Assembly (NCBI GenBank): GCA_900318865.1
Contig: ONMF01000001.1
Span: 186,001-250,000 of the forward strand
Reading direction: 5' to 3'
Length of the DNA: 64,000 nucleotides
Source of the DNA: an uncultured Prevotellaceae bacterium
GTDB taxonomy: Bacteria > Bacteroidota > Bacteroidia > Bacteroidales > Muribaculaceae
The notes under the pieces: generated by a model
Databases searched by the model: none
The model's input: the letters and a program-made list of their open reading frames with translations, nothing else
Told to the model about the DNA's origin: nothing
Position numbers and translations under genes: made by a program
Part shown: positions 28,500-37,355 of the stretch, one piece after another
Numbering within the stretch: the first letter of the stretch is position 1
Layout of the letters: each line of letters opens with the position of its first letter

Positions 28500-29636
28500 A
28501 TGAAAAAAGTGATTCTTTTCGCCGCTTGTGCTTCATTGATGGCATCGAGCGCCGTGGCTCAGATGAGCCTCGTGAAGGATGTTGCTAAACTCGCATCTTC
28601 CTCCAAGGTGGAAGATTTGCAGACGGCTTTGGACAAAATCCAGCCCGCACTCACCAATCCTGAGACGAAGAACGACGCCCAGGCATGGTTCGTTGCAGGA
28701 AAGGCTGCTTTCGGAATCTACGACAAGATGTTTGCCAGCAAGTCACTCGGCCAGCAAGTAGACGCCGCCTTGATGGAGAATGTGCTTACCAAGGGTTTTG
28801 ACTACCTGCAGAAGGCTTTGCCGCTCGACAGCGTGAAAGAAACCAATAAAGACGGGTCGTTCAAACTCGACAAGAACGGACAGCCCAAAATCAAGACCAA
28901 GTTCTCCAAAGACATTATTCCTATGCTCACCGGTCACATCACCGACATTGCCACCATTGGCAACGATGCGCTGGGTACCGAGAACTGGGCTACTGCCGCA
29001 TCGGCTTTCGGAAAATACGCCGATATTGCCTCGTCGGCTTTTGCCAAGGAGCAAGGCATCATGGTGGCCGATTCAATCATGGGTCAAGTGCGCTTCTTCC
29101 AGGGATATTCGCAGTACAACCTCAAGGAATTCTTGAATGCTTACGACAGCTTCTCGAAAGCCCGCAAATTAGGTTATACCGACAACAACATCGTGGAATT
29201 CACCACTTCGTCTCTGGCCAACCACGTGCAGTCGTTCATCGATAAGCAGGACTACGCATCGGCCAATGCCTTTGTCGACAATGCGCTGGCAGGAGAGCAA
29301 AACAATGCCACATTGTTCGACATCAAGGGATTTGTCACTGAGCTGCAGAGTGGAGTTGACGCCGCTTTGCCCTTCTACAAGAAGGCCACACAACTCGACA
29401 ACAACTATGCCAACGGTTTCTTCGATGCCGGTCGATGCCTCTATCTGCAGGCCAACCAAATCATCGAGGACAACCCCACGGCTACCAACGCCCAGCTCAA
29501 AGACAAGCTTGTGCCCATTTACAATGAGGCCAAGCCTTTCCTGGAAAGAACTTTGGCCATCGACCCGAACAACACCAAGGCCAAGCAAGTGCTTGATGAC
29601 ATCAACTACAAGTTGGAACTGATGGGTGTGAAGTGA
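28500..29636 (+). CDS. Secreted TPR-type protein (paralogue A)
   Basis: This 378-residue protein has a signal peptide (about 1-20, ...ASSAVAQ) and several TPR-like helical pairs. Examples are AQAWFVAGKAAFGIYDKMF, WATAASAFGKYADIASSAF, QYNLKEFLNAYDSFSKARKLGY and ALPFYKKATQLDNNYANGFFDAGRCLY. It is probably a periplasmic scaffold. It is clearly homologous to the protein at 38315-39550. They share the same order of a helical region, a Lys-rich insert (DKNGQPKIKTKFSKDI here), then TPRs. The gene is probably co-transcribed with gyrA and ends in a perfect terminator. Confidence 0.8.
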   Translation: MKKVILFAACASLMASSAVAQMSLVKDVAKLASSSKVEDLQTALDKIQPALTNPETKNDAQAWFVAGKAAFGIYDKMFASKSLGQQVDAALMENVLTKGFDYLQKALPLDSVKETNKDGSFKLDKNGQPKIKTKFSKDIIPMLTGHITDIATIGNDALGTENWATAASAFGKYADIASSAFAKEQGIMVADSIMGQVRFFQGYSQYNLKEFLNAYDSFSKARKLGYTDNNIVEFTTSSLANHVQSFIDKQDYASANAFVDNALAGEQNNATLFDIKGFVTELQSGVDAALPFYKKATQLDNNYANGFFDAGRCLYLQANQIIEDNPTATNAQLKDKLVPIYNEAKPFLERTLAIDPNNTKAKQVLDDINYKLELMGVK

Positions 29637-29660
29637 TTCACCTATTCATTTCAGCATGAA

Positions 29661-29696
29661 AATGGCCAGCCGCAGTTTATCCGGCTGGCCATTTTT
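29661..29696 (+). terminator. Intrinsic terminator after gyrA-TPR
   Basis: AATGGCCAGCCG (29661-29672) pairs perfectly with CGGCTGGCCATT (29682-29693), followed by T residues. Confidence 0.92.
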
Positions 29697-29833
29697 GCAT
29701 CGATGGATGAGTCTGAATTCCCCACCGCCAAAAACGGGAATCCGCTACAATGTGACGGGTCAGTGTGTGGATGAAGATAAAATCCAAGCAGAGTGGGGGC
29801 TGAAACAGCGATGGGCTTATTAAGGCACCGGCG

Positions 29834-30286
29834 TTATGAGATGGAGAGATAATCAGGAATTTCGGGCAAGAAAGCGTAGGAATCATTGTCGTAATCAATA
29901 CGGCAGCAGTAGTGCGTGAGTCCATTGCTCACAATGAGGTAGCTCGCACGCAGCACCATGTTGTAACGCACAATCTGGTCGAAGGTCTTTTGAGTGATGG
30001 GCACAGAGGGGGCCTTGTACTCCACGATGACCAGTGGGCGACCGTTTCGGTCGGCCACCAGTGTGTCGCACCGACGCTTGATACCGTTCTGAATCAGTGA
30101 AACCTCATTGCCCATCAAAGCGGCAGGGTAGTGGCACCGGGCGATGAGATGAGCCACAAAATGCTGCCGCACCCACTCCTCGGGGGTGAGTGCCACATAT
30201 CGCTTGCGCAACGGGTCGTATACCTCAAAACCGCCCGACTCGCGTTTCTTCAGTTTCAATTCACACTGTGGTAGATTCAGCTGCAT
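29834..30286 (-). CDS. HsdR_N-fold protein (type I restriction R N-terminal-like)
   Basis: This 150-residue stand-alone PD-(D/E)xK-like domain is of the type found at the N-terminus of type I restriction R subunits. The nuclease core is KRRCDTLVADRNGRPLVIVEYKAP (Asp in CDTLV, then E-x-K in VEYKAP). It is preceded by EEWVRQHFVAHLIARCHYP and followed by TQKTFDQIVRYNMVLRASYLIVSNG. There is no helicase, methylase or specificity subunit nearby. In Bacteroidota such short proteins often sit next to holA, as here (divergent). It may be a nuclease or a DNA-binding remnant, and its function is unknown. Confidence 0.8.
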   Translation of the reverse strand: MQLNLPQCELKLKKRESGGFEVYDPLRKRYVALTPEEWVRQHFVAHLIARCHYPAALMGNEVSLIQNGIKRRCDTLVADRNGRPLVIVEYKAPSVPITQKTFDQIVRYNMVLRASYLIVSNGLTHYCCRIDYDNDSYAFLPEIPDYLSIS

Positions 30287-30340
30287 GATTCGTTGATGTC
30301 ACGCTCACAAAAGCAACACCGCAGTCACATTCATTGGGCA

Positions 30341-30383
30341 CAAAAAAATGAAAAACTTCGCTTCTCATTTTGTTCTGCACTCA
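30341..30383 (+). repeat. Promoter-bearing hairpin repeat (type A) upstream of holA, opposite orientation
   Basis: The complement of this stretch matches the type A core (GCAGAACAAAATGA... to ...TTTTTCATTTTTT). Read on the plus strand it gives TTTG, 19 nt, then TAACTTTG at 30392-30399, matching the spacing in the minus-strand copies. The promoter end faces holA, 53 bp from its ATG. Confidence 0.7.
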
Positions 30384-30391
30384 TTTATTCA

Positions 30392-30399
30392 TAACTTTG
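30392..30399 (+). promoter_or_regulatory. -7 box of the holA promoter
   Basis: TAACTTTG, with TTTG 19 nt upstream inside a repeat copy. This is a full consensus promoter. Confidence 0.7.
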
Positions 30400-30452
30400 T
30401 AAGCGTAATACGATGGCGAAATTACGAATATTTCGTCAAAAACGTGCATTGA

Positions 30453-31487
30453 ATGGCAAAAAAAAACGACACAGCATCTTTCTTTACACTGCGCAGCGAT
30501 GTGTTGGCGCGAAGATTTCAGCCCATATACTTGCTGCAAGGTGAAGAACCTTACTACATCGACCAGCTGGCCGAAGCAATTGTGGATACCGCCCTCACCG
30601 AAGACCAAAAGGATTTCAACCTGGCCATTTACTATGGCAACGAGGTGAACATTACCGACTTGATTGCCAACTGCAAGCAATATCCCGTTTTCTCGGATTA
30701 TAAGGTCATCGTGCTTCGCGAGGCACAAAATGTGGCCAGCCAGCCGGGTCACAGCAAAGACTTGGACCAATTGCGTTATTACATCGAGAATCCGGCACCC
30801 ACTACCATTCTGGTTATTTGCAACAAGGGCGGTGCCATCAAGTCGAAAGATTGTGTCGAAGCCATCAAGAAAACCGGAAACGGGGTGATTATGAATTCCG
30901 ACAAGGTGCGTGACCGCGATTTGCCGTCGCTCATCACCGATTACTGCTCATCGGAGCAGTGCACCATCACCCCCAAGGCCACATCGATGATGGCCGAATT
31001 CATTGGCAGTGATTTGTCGAGACTTTTCTCCGAGCTCGACAAACTCAAGCTGCTCATAGGTCCCGACCACCAGATTACCCCGGAATTGATCGAGCGAAAC
31101 ATCGGCATCAGCAAAGATTATAACAATTTCGAACTGGAGGATGCACTGGCCGCTCGCAATGCACCCAAGGCCTATCGAATCATCGACTACTTTGAGAAGA
31201 ACCCCAAGCACAATCCCACACAAGTGACGGTGAGCACCCTTTTCTCTTTTTTTTCGGGTGTGTTTCTTGTGCAGACGTGCCAAGACACGTCACAAGCGTC
31301 CAAATCACCTTTCCGCGTGAAAAAGATGCGTGAAGCCTCCCGTTTTTACAACTATCGCCAATGCTTTCAAATCATTGGCTTTCTGCGTGAGATGGACACC
31401 AAAAGCAAAGGAATCGGGGCCAACACGTCGGATGCCATGCAATATAAACTGCTGCGAGAGCTGGTTTATAAAATCTTGCACACCTGA
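30453..31487 (+). CDS. holA: DNA polymerase III delta subunit
   Basis: HolA (344 residues) is the clamp-loader subunit that opens the beta clamp. It starts SFFTLRSDVLARRFQPIYLLQGEEPYYIDQLAEAI, the usual N-terminus that leads into a degenerate AAA+ fold without Walker A. Further signs are SDYKVIVLREAQN, TILVICNKGGAIKSKD, a collar region FELEDALAARNAPKAYRIIDYF, and the C-terminal FRVKKMREASRFYNYRQCFQIIGFLREMDTKSKG. It ends 15 bp from the convergent gene at 31503 with no hairpin seen. Confidence 0.92.
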   Translation: MAKKNDTASFFTLRSDVLARRFQPIYLLQGEEPYYIDQLAEAIVDTALTEDQKDFNLAIYYGNEVNITDLIANCKQYPVFSDYKVIVLREAQNVASQPGHSKDLDQLRYYIENPAPTTILVICNKGGAIKSKDCVEAIKKTGNGVIMNSDKVRDRDLPSLITDYCSSEQCTITPKATSMMAEFIGSDLSRLFSELDKLKLLIGPDHQITPELIERNIGISKDYNNFELEDALAARNAPKAYRIIDYFEKNPKHNPTQVTVSTLFSFFSGVFLVQTCQDTSQASKSPFRVKKMREASRFYNYRQCFQIIGFLREMDTKSKGIGANTSDAMQYKLLRELVYKILHT

Positions 31488-31502
31488 CCCTGGCGGCTTT
31501 TG

Positions 31503-32417
31503 TCAATCATCGCTCAGGGGATAAGGCTCGTCGCTCAAGAGCTTGAACAGGGTGGGGTGCCTGAGCAGTTGGCGCAAGTCGACCTTTTCACCATCCACTA
31601 CCACATGGTTGCTCACCAGCCGCACACCGTGACTGTAGTCGGCATAATAATCGGCATGCCGCAGGAACATGGGCTGCTGGGGGTGCCCGTCGGGATGATG
31701 CCAGCCGTAGATGACCACCTCGTGGGGATAGAGTGGCGACAGTTTCCGCCAGCATGTCTGGATAATGTCCTTCTTGAGCCCGCTGATGAACTGCCCCAGC
31801 CGATAGTCCCGCATCTCGAACATCCGCACCAGCACATGATTGTGGTCTTGATAAACGATGGGGTCGCTATTCCGGTTGCCGCGGGGCCTGAACGCGAAGA
31901 TGTCGAGCCGGCCCTGTGCCACGTCGTTAATGCGGTCCACCATATAAGCCGTGGGCAAGGAGCAGTCGAGAGCTTGAGCGATAGCTCCGGCCGCAACAGG
32001 ACTCATGGGCATGCGCACATAGTCATCGTCGGTGCCCACCATGAGATAATCCGGCAGCACCAGCAGCTCGATGGTGTGGGGAATTTTAAGTGCTGCTACC
32101 GAGTCGACGACGGCAGTACGAATCACAATTTTTTGAAAAAAACGCATGGCTTGTGGCACATTACCACGAACTATTTCTGAAACGATGGCCGAGTCGAGCG
32201 GCCAAAACGACAGCGAGTCGGCGCGCAGCATAAAATCCCATCCGCGAAGAACCGATGGAGCCATTTTGCTGTATTTTTCCACAGGTACACGCACATCGGT
32301 CACAAGTGCGGCTTGGTCCGACGGACGGAGGTATCTTACGGGCTGAGCCGCTTGGGCCGGCCGGATAAAGCATGCAGCAAAAGCAGCAGCGATGAGCAAA
32401 CGTGTCAATGGTTTCAT
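31503..32417 (-). CDS. Secreted protein of unknown function
   Basis: I do not recognise this 304-residue protein. It has a signal peptide (about 1-23, ...RPAQAAQ) and no further membrane segments. The C-terminal half is His/Tyr/Asp-rich, with IYGWHHPDGHPQQPMFLRHADYYADYSHGVRLVSNHVVVDG, a pattern that could form a metal or hydrolase site. LLVLPDYLMVGTDDDYVRMPMSP in the middle is also distinctive. Its ATG overlaps the stop of the PorT-type barrel gene by 4 bp, so it belongs to the LysM-PorT operon and may work in the cell envelope. Confidence 0.75.
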   Translation of the reverse strand: MKPLTRLLIAAAFAACFIRPAQAAQPVRYLRPSDQAALVTDVRVPVEKYSKMAPSVLRGWDFMLRADSLSFWPLDSAIVSEIVRGNVPQAMRFFQKIVIRTAVVDSVAALKIPHTIELLVLPDYLMVGTDDDYVRMPMSPVAAGAIAQALDCSLPTAYMVDRINDVAQGRLDIFAFRPRGNRNSDPIVYQDHNHVLVRMFEMRDYRLGQFISGLKKDIIQTCWRKLSPLYPHEVVIYGWHHPDGHPQQPMFLRHADYYADYSHGVRLVSNHVVVDGEKVDLRQLLRHPTLFKLLSDEPYPLSDD

Positions 32418-33094
32418 TTTATGCGGTAGTAATAGCCCAGAGTAATCATGATCGACATGGACGATGAGGCAGAAAAGACATCCGACTTGTGATTTCCGAA
32501 AACATCGTTCAGGCCATAATAAAACCTACCTTCAAGCTGGAATGAGCTGCGGTTGCGGGCTATGAGCTCCATGCCTACGCCAGCCGAGATGCCGTAATCG
32601 AATTTATGCTCCACCGGCAGGTCGAACTGGCCGATACTGCGGTTGGCTGTGGGAAAATCTTGAAGCTCCCACACGCGGGTATAGTCGAAATTGGCTTTTG
32701 TGTTTTTTCCAATCATGAAACCTATTTCCGGGCCTGCGTTAAAGAAGCCGCGGAAACGGTCGCTACCAAAGTAGATGTGCGACAACACCGGCAGTTGCAA
32801 ATAGGTGAACCGGCGCTGATAGTGAAAGTCGTAGCCTTCGAAGGTTTCCTTCCACCCGCGTTGTTCCATGTTAAGCTCCACAATCAGGCCAAAATGTTTT
32901 TCTTCCATATAGCGGAAGGCGACACCAGCCATGAATCCAGGAAGCATGGTTTGCGGCACACTGGGATTAAATCTCACGCGCGACAACGTCGCACCTGCCT
33001 TTCCGCCCACGGCAATGTTTCCCTCATAGTGAGTTTGGCCGTGCACGGCAATTATCGTCAGGGTGGCGGCGAGTATGATACAAAGGCGTCTCAT
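32414..33094 (-). CDS. PorT-family outer-membrane beta-barrel protein
   Basis: The protein has 226 residues. A signal peptide (1-19, ...IIAVHGQ) is followed by alternating amphipathic strands typical of OMP_b-brl_2 proteins: IAVGGKAGATLSRVRF, GFMAGVAFRYMEEKHFGLIVELNMEQRGW, FTYLQLPVLSHIYFG and AGPEIGFMIG. It ends in an aromatic-rich strand (MIMITLGYYYRIK) suited to outer-membrane assembly. PorT itself is a T9SS accessory protein, but this broad family has other roles. It overlaps both neighbours by 4 bp (ATGA at both ends), so it is translated from a tightly coupled three-gene mRNA. Confidence 0.84.
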   Translation of the reverse strand: MRRLCIILAATLTIIAVHGQTHYEGNIAVGGKAGATLSRVRFNPSVPQTMLPGFMAGVAFRYMEEKHFGLIVELNMEQRGWKETFEGYDFHYQRRFTYLQLPVLSHIYFGSDRFRGFFNAGPEIGFMIGKNTKANFDYTRVWELQDFPTANRSIGQFDLPVEHKFDYGISAGVGMELIARNRSSFQLEGRFYYGLNDVFGNHKSDVFSASSSMSIMITLGYYYRIK

Positions 33095-34938
33095 TGCACA
33101 AGGGTAGTGATTTTATGATCGGTGGAGAAATGAACCACATCCACAGCCTGGTTCACCATGCCTCCACCATCGGCATCACGCTCAAAACGGAAGCTGTTCT
33201 GGACTCCGCGGTGCAGCGGTGTGGATTCATCGATGTTGCCTTCGGCCAGCGATTTGATGAGGTAAAGCCCTGTGTCGAAGCCGAAGAGTGTCATATTGGG
33301 CACCGAAGTGAGCGGTGTGCCGCTGAACCACTTGCTGTAGAGGGCCTCCACATCTCGCGTTCGGAATCCTTTGGCGTTGAAGAACCGTGAGAACAAATAG
33401 GTGTCGATGTCCTGCAGGTCGGTCTGATAGTCCTTCAAGTAAAGCACATATTCGGGATAGCCTAACAGAACCATGTCGCAGTCAAATCGTTCCTCCTTGG
33501 CCTGTTTCAGTGCTTTGACAACATGCTTGAGCAAGTTTTTGCTGCTTGAGGATGGAATGAAGACATATTTGCTGCCAGGGTTCATGAGATTGGACAGGTT
33601 GTCGAAGCTCAGGTCGCCATTCACCTTGAGGGTTGCAGGCAGCTTGCCACCCTGCTCGATGTGGCTCTTGATAAGATTGAACATATCGGTGTCGCTGTTG
33701 TCGTTGTCGTCAAGATAAATTACTTGATAATCGGCAAACTGGCCGTCAAACCAACTCATCACGCGCTGTATCATCACAGGCGTGGGCGGATTCACTTGAT
33801 AAACGTAGGGATTGGTCTTATAGTCTTCGTTTTTAGTTGAGAAGCAATTGAAAATGCTTACGCCATTGTCGCCGCCAAAGCGGTTGATGCGCTGCAACTG
33901 TTGCGGCTCGCTGGGAGCAATGATGATGTCCATGTTTTTCAGCTCGGGCAGCAGCAAGATGCTGTCGGTCACATTCAGATTATGCTGTGTGTCGTAGACC
34001 CGCAGATTGATTTGCTTATCGGTGGCAAGGCGAGCGCTGTCCAGGGCCAGCAAGAATCCCTTGTAAAAATCGGTGTAGAGCATGGCCTGATGGGGTGGGG
34101 TGCTCTTGTGCAGCTGGAAAGGCAGCACAATGGCAAGGTTGATTTCATTGTTACGGCGGTCGGCCTGCAGTTGCTCATAAATTTGATGGATGCGCGGTGT
34201 GTAATAGCGTTCCAGGTCATCGACCGAGACATTGTTCATCTCCACCAGTCGTTGCTCCACGACAGTGCGGGGCACGACGATATTTTTGCCTTTCTTGGGT
34301 TTCTTCACATCGGGATTGGCGGCTTGCAGGTCATCTTGGCTGATGCCGTGTTTGCGGGCTATGGCATAGAACGACTCGCCGTCTTGAACCTTATATAAAT
34401 CAAAACGGACGCTGGCAGTCTCACAGTAGAAAGGCAGTGCCGTGTTGGGCGTGACGTGAACGGTCTGTCCCTCCACATATTGCTCGGGGGCAAGACGCCG
34501 GTTGGTGTTGAGCAAACCTTCCACTGTCACATTGAAGCGCTTGGCTACAGTATAAATGTTGTCGCCCGGTTGCAGCACATAAGTGGTGGGCTTGCTGCCG
34601 GTGATGGCCACGGTGCCGGCATCGGTGTGTGAAAATGCGTTTTCCACCTTTGCGGCCGCTTGGGTTTGCCTGCCGGAAGCGGTGAAAAGGCTCGCAGGCA
34701 CAAAGAGCAGCTGCTTTTTCTCAAGCCCTTGAGCGGCCCACGGGTTGTAGCGCACCACATCGTCGGTGCTCACTCCCATGGCGCGGGCCGCCATCTGCAG
34801 ATTGTCTTTATTTTGCACCTCGTAATAATAGTAACGTGTGCCGTTAATCAGTTTCACGGGCAGGTCGGGCTGTGCCTGAGCGTTGACAGCCGCCACTGCA
34901 ATCAGAAGTATTATACTGATTAGATGTTTAATTTTCAT
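33091..34938 (-). CDS. LysM-repeat protein with periplasmic-binding type 1 domain
   Basis: The protein has 615 residues with a signal peptide (1-22). Three LysM modules follow: YYEVQNKDNLQMAARAMGVS (~38-80), TYVLQPGDNIYTVAKRFNV (~118-165) and YKVQDGESFYAIARKHGIS (~180-227). A PBP type 1 (ABC substrate-binding-like) domain extends to the C-terminus (LAIVLPFQLHKS; FYKGFLLALDSARL; IIAPSEPQQLQRINRFGGDNGVSIFN). LysM binds peptidoglycan. The PBP1 domain resembles LpoA-type activators, so a role in wall synthesis is possible. The gene lies 44 bp after dnaG and could share its transcript. Confidence 0.86.
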   Translation of the reverse strand: MKIKHLISIILLIAVAAVNAQAQPDLPVKLINGTRYYYYEVQNKDNLQMAARAMGVSTDDVVRYNPWAAQGLEKKQLLFVPASLFTASGRQTQAAAKVENAFSHTDAGTVAITGSKPTTYVLQPGDNIYTVAKRFNVTVEGLLNTNRRLAPEQYVEGQTVHVTPNTALPFYCETASVRFDLYKVQDGESFYAIARKHGISQDDLQAANPDVKKPKKGKNIVVPRTVVEQRLVEMNNVSVDDLERYYTPRIHQIYEQLQADRRNNEINLAIVLPFQLHKSTPPHQAMLYTDFYKGFLLALDSARLATDKQINLRVYDTQHNLNVTDSILLLPELKNMDIIIAPSEPQQLQRINRFGGDNGVSIFNCFSTKNEDYKTNPYVYQVNPPTPVMIQRVMSWFDGQFADYQVIYLDDNDNSDTDMFNLIKSHIEQGGKLPATLKVNGDLSFDNLSNLMNPGSKYVFIPSSSSKNLLKHVVKALKQAKEERFDCDMVLLGYPEYVLYLKDYQTDLQDIDTYLFSRFFNAKGFRTRDVEALYSKWFSGTPLTSVPNMTLFGFDTGLYLIKSLAEGNIDESTPLHRGVQNSFRFERDADGGGMVNQAVDVVHFSTDHKITTLVQ

Positions 34939-34982
34939 ATCTCTATTGATGTGATTATTAGTTATTTGGTTGCCGATAAAAT

Positions 34983-37184
34983 TCAGTTGGGATTTACCAC
35001 CCTTTCGCCGATGAGCTTGGCAATCTGGCTACGCTGGGCAAACAGATCTTGCAGTTCTTGCAGTAGCCGTTGTTGCTGGTCAGGGTCAGCCACCTGCTTC
35101 AGCTGTTTTTGAACTTGCTTGATTTGCTCCTCATAAATCGCATTCACCCAATTGTCGAGCGCTTCGGGCAGCAGGGTGGTGAGCCGGTCGCGCTCGCCCA
35201 CCACCGACCCGTATTGAGAGTGGATTTTACTCAACTGGTATCGTTCTCCCACCATTTCCAGAGCAGTGGTGCGCACATCGTCGTCGGGGTCGGAACAGAG
35301 TCGTTTCTCCAGATAGTTGGTACTGAAGTCGGCGATTTTTTTCATCACAGCCACATCCAAGCGTGCCCGCACGTCGGCCTCGGCTTTCTGCAGGCTGTCG
35401 GGTGAATGTCCCAAGGTGTCGATTTTCTCCAATTCGGCCTCGCATTGTTTGTCGGCTTGATCTTGCGCATCGGCCTTAAATGTTTCCAAGTCGGCATAAT
35501 AGGCCGCCAGTGCGTCAATGGCCTTGCGGAAAATCTTCTCGTGAGTGGGTGCAGAAAAGGCCAACCCGCGCCCTTCCATTTCGTTGTACACAAACTCCAC
35601 CACCGTGGTGGGGCGCTTCACGCCATCGTCGTATTCGGTCTCGCACAGATAGCACATCCCGAATTTCACAATATAATAAACCACGTTGCGCTCTTGCCGC
35701 AACCGTCGACTGGAAAAGGCGGCCGTCACAGGCTCGCCGTTGACCGGAGCAACCGGCTGTTGCGGCTCGGGCTGCTGCGGCTCGGGCTGCGACTCGGGTT
35801 GTTGTTCATTCTGAGGGTCGACAGCAGGAAGGCCAGCCTCTTTCCGGCGGCGCTCACGTTCACGCTGTTTGTACCTTTCCTCACGGTTCTTGTCGAGATG
35901 TTTCTGTATTTCACGCAGCAGTGTCTCTTCTTCGATGCCGAAGCGGCCACTGCACTCCTTGGCATAAACCGAACGGGTGATGGCATCGGGAATCACCGCT
36001 ATCGACTTCACCACCTCACCAATAGCGGCCGCACGCTTGATGGGGTCGTTCTCGGCTCCGTTGAGCAGGACATGCGTCTTGAAACGGATGAAATCCTCCT
36101 CGTTTTGTTCGATATATTGCTCAATCTCAGTTGTGTTGTGCTTGCGTGCGAAACTGTCGGGGTCATCCTCAGGCGGCAGCAGCAGCACCTTGATGTTCAG
36201 TCCCTGGGCCAACAGCATGTCCACGCCCCTGAGTGCGGCATGCACACCAGCATCGTCGCCGTCGAACATTTCGGTCACATTCTGTGTGAAGCGGTGAATG
36301 AGATGAATGTGCCCCTCGGTCAGGGCCGTTCCCGACGACGCAATCACATTCTCGAATCCTGCCTGGTGCATCGAAATCACGTCGGCATATCCCTCCACGA
36401 TGTAGCATTTGTTTTGCTTGGCAATCTCACGCTTGGCCTGGAACAAGCCGTACATGGTACTCTCCCGCTTGCTGTAGACCAATGAATCGGGCGAATTAAA
36501 ATACTTGGCCGGGTCATTTTTCAATGTTCGCCCGCCGAAGGCAATCACCTTCCCGGCCACATTGAAAATGGGGAACATCACACGACCCCGGAAGAAATCG
36601 TAACCGCCGCCATGGCCATCGTCCTTGCACAGTCCCAATTTGAACAGCAACTCACGGTTGAAGCCCTGTCGCACGGCTGCGGTGTAGAGAGCGGTGCGGT
36701 CCTCGGGGCTGTAACCCAGCCTGAACTTTTTGATTGTGGCTTCGGAAAAGCCTCGCTCGGCCAGATATGCACCACCTATCTCCTCGCCCGACTGAGTGTG
36801 GAGCTGTGCCTCAAAGAACTGACACACCCACTCGTTGAGCATCAGCATCGCCTCACGCTCGGTCTGCTGGCTCCGCTCGTCGTCGGTGAGCTCACGCTCA
36901 TGAATTTCAATATGGTATTTGTTGGCCAGGTATTTAAGCGCTTCGTAGTACGACAACTGCTCGTGCTCCATGATGAAATTCACCGGGCTGCCCCCCTTGC
37001 CGCAGCTGAAGCATTTGCAAATGCCTTTGGAGCGCGACACATAGAACGAGGGATTGCGGTCGTTGTGGAATGGGCACAAACCTACCCAGTTGGCACCACG
37101 GCGGCGCAAACTCACGAAATCACTCACCACATCAACGATGTCGGCGGTGTCGAGAATTTGATCAACGGTAGCTCGGTCAATCAT
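34983..37184 (-). CDS. dnaG: DNA primase
   Basis: The primase has 733 residues. The N-terminal CHC2 zinc finger uses Cys37, His40, Cys58 and Cys61 (LCPFH...CKCFSCG). The RNA polymerase core includes FFRGRVMFPIFNVAGKVIAFGGRTL, and TOPRIM has YIVEGYADVISMHQAGF and TEMFDGDDAGVHAALRG. The C-terminal ~300 residues hold a Gln/Pro-rich linker (PQNEQQPESQPEPQQPEPQQ) and a helical helicase-binding region. It is somewhat longer than E. coli DnaG (581). The -7 box of the hairpin-repeat promoter ends only 5 bp from the ATG, so its mRNA may be leaderless. Confidence 0.94.
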   Translation of the reverse strand: MIDRATVDQILDTADIVDVVSDFVSLRRRGANWVGLCPFHNDRNPSFYVSRSKGICKCFSCGKGGSPVNFIMEHEQLSYYEALKYLANKYHIEIHERELTDDERSQQTEREAMLMLNEWVCQFFEAQLHTQSGEEIGGAYLAERGFSEATIKKFRLGYSPEDRTALYTAAVRQGFNRELLFKLGLCKDDGHGGGYDFFRGRVMFPIFNVAGKVIAFGGRTLKNDPAKYFNSPDSLVYSKRESTMYGLFQAKREIAKQNKCYIVEGYADVISMHQAGFENVIASSGTALTEGHIHLIHRFTQNVTEMFDGDDAGVHAALRGVDMLLAQGLNIKVLLLPPEDDPDSFARKHNTTEIEQYIEQNEEDFIRFKTHVLLNGAENDPIKRAAAIGEVVKSIAVIPDAITRSVYAKECSGRFGIEEETLLREIQKHLDKNREERYKQRERERRRKEAGLPAVDPQNEQQPESQPEPQQPEPQQPVAPVNGEPVTAAFSSRRLRQERNVVYYIVKFGMCYLCETEYDDGVKRPTTVVEFVYNEMEGRGLAFSAPTHEKIFRKAIDALAAYYADLETFKADAQDQADKQCEAELEKIDTLGHSPDSLQKAEADVRARLDVAVMKKIADFSTNYLEKRLCSDPDDDVRTTALEMVGERYQLSKIHSQYGSVVGERDRLTTLLPEALDNWVNAIYEEQIKQVQKQLKQVADPDQQQRLLQELQDLFAQRSQIAKLIGERVVNPN

Positions 37185-37189
37185 ACCAC

Positions 37190-37271
37190 AAAATTAGTGC
37201 AAGTTGAGCGCAGAACAAAATGAAAAACGTGTTTTTTCATTTTTTATGCCTCAACGTAGCCTAATTTATCC
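37190..37271 (-). repeat. Type A promoter-bearing hairpin repeat, copy 1 of tandem
   Basis: An 82-bp unit running from AAAATTAGTGCAAGTTGAGC to AGCCTAATTTATCC. Three nested inverted pairs can be read: AAATTAG/CTAATTT, GTTGAG/CTCAAC and ATGAAAAA/TTTTTTCAT. On the minus strand the end carries TTTG, 19 nt, TAATTTTG (box at 37189-37196) directed at dnaG. Confidence 0.9.
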
Positions 37272-37354
37272 AAAATTAGTGCAAGTTGAGCGCAGAACAA
37301 AATGAAAAACGTTGTTTTTTCATTTTTTATGCCTCAACGCAGCCTAATTTATCC
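37272..37354 (-). repeat. Type A promoter-bearing hairpin repeat, copy 2 of tandem
   Basis: An 83-bp unit, nearly identical to the neighbouring copy apart from one inserted T in the loop and a C/T change near its end. The same promoter elements are present, giving dnaG a second, upstream promoter. Confidence 0.9.
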
Positions 37355-37355
37355 A

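Noticed and set aside
29834..30286. Type I restriction system
   Set aside because: Only a single N-terminal-like nuclease domain is present. No HsdM, HsdS or helicase part is nearby.
37190..37354. Insertion sequence or transposase remnant
   Set aside because: The repeats contain no coding capacity and no flanking target duplications were found. They may still be MITE-like, but no parent element is visible.
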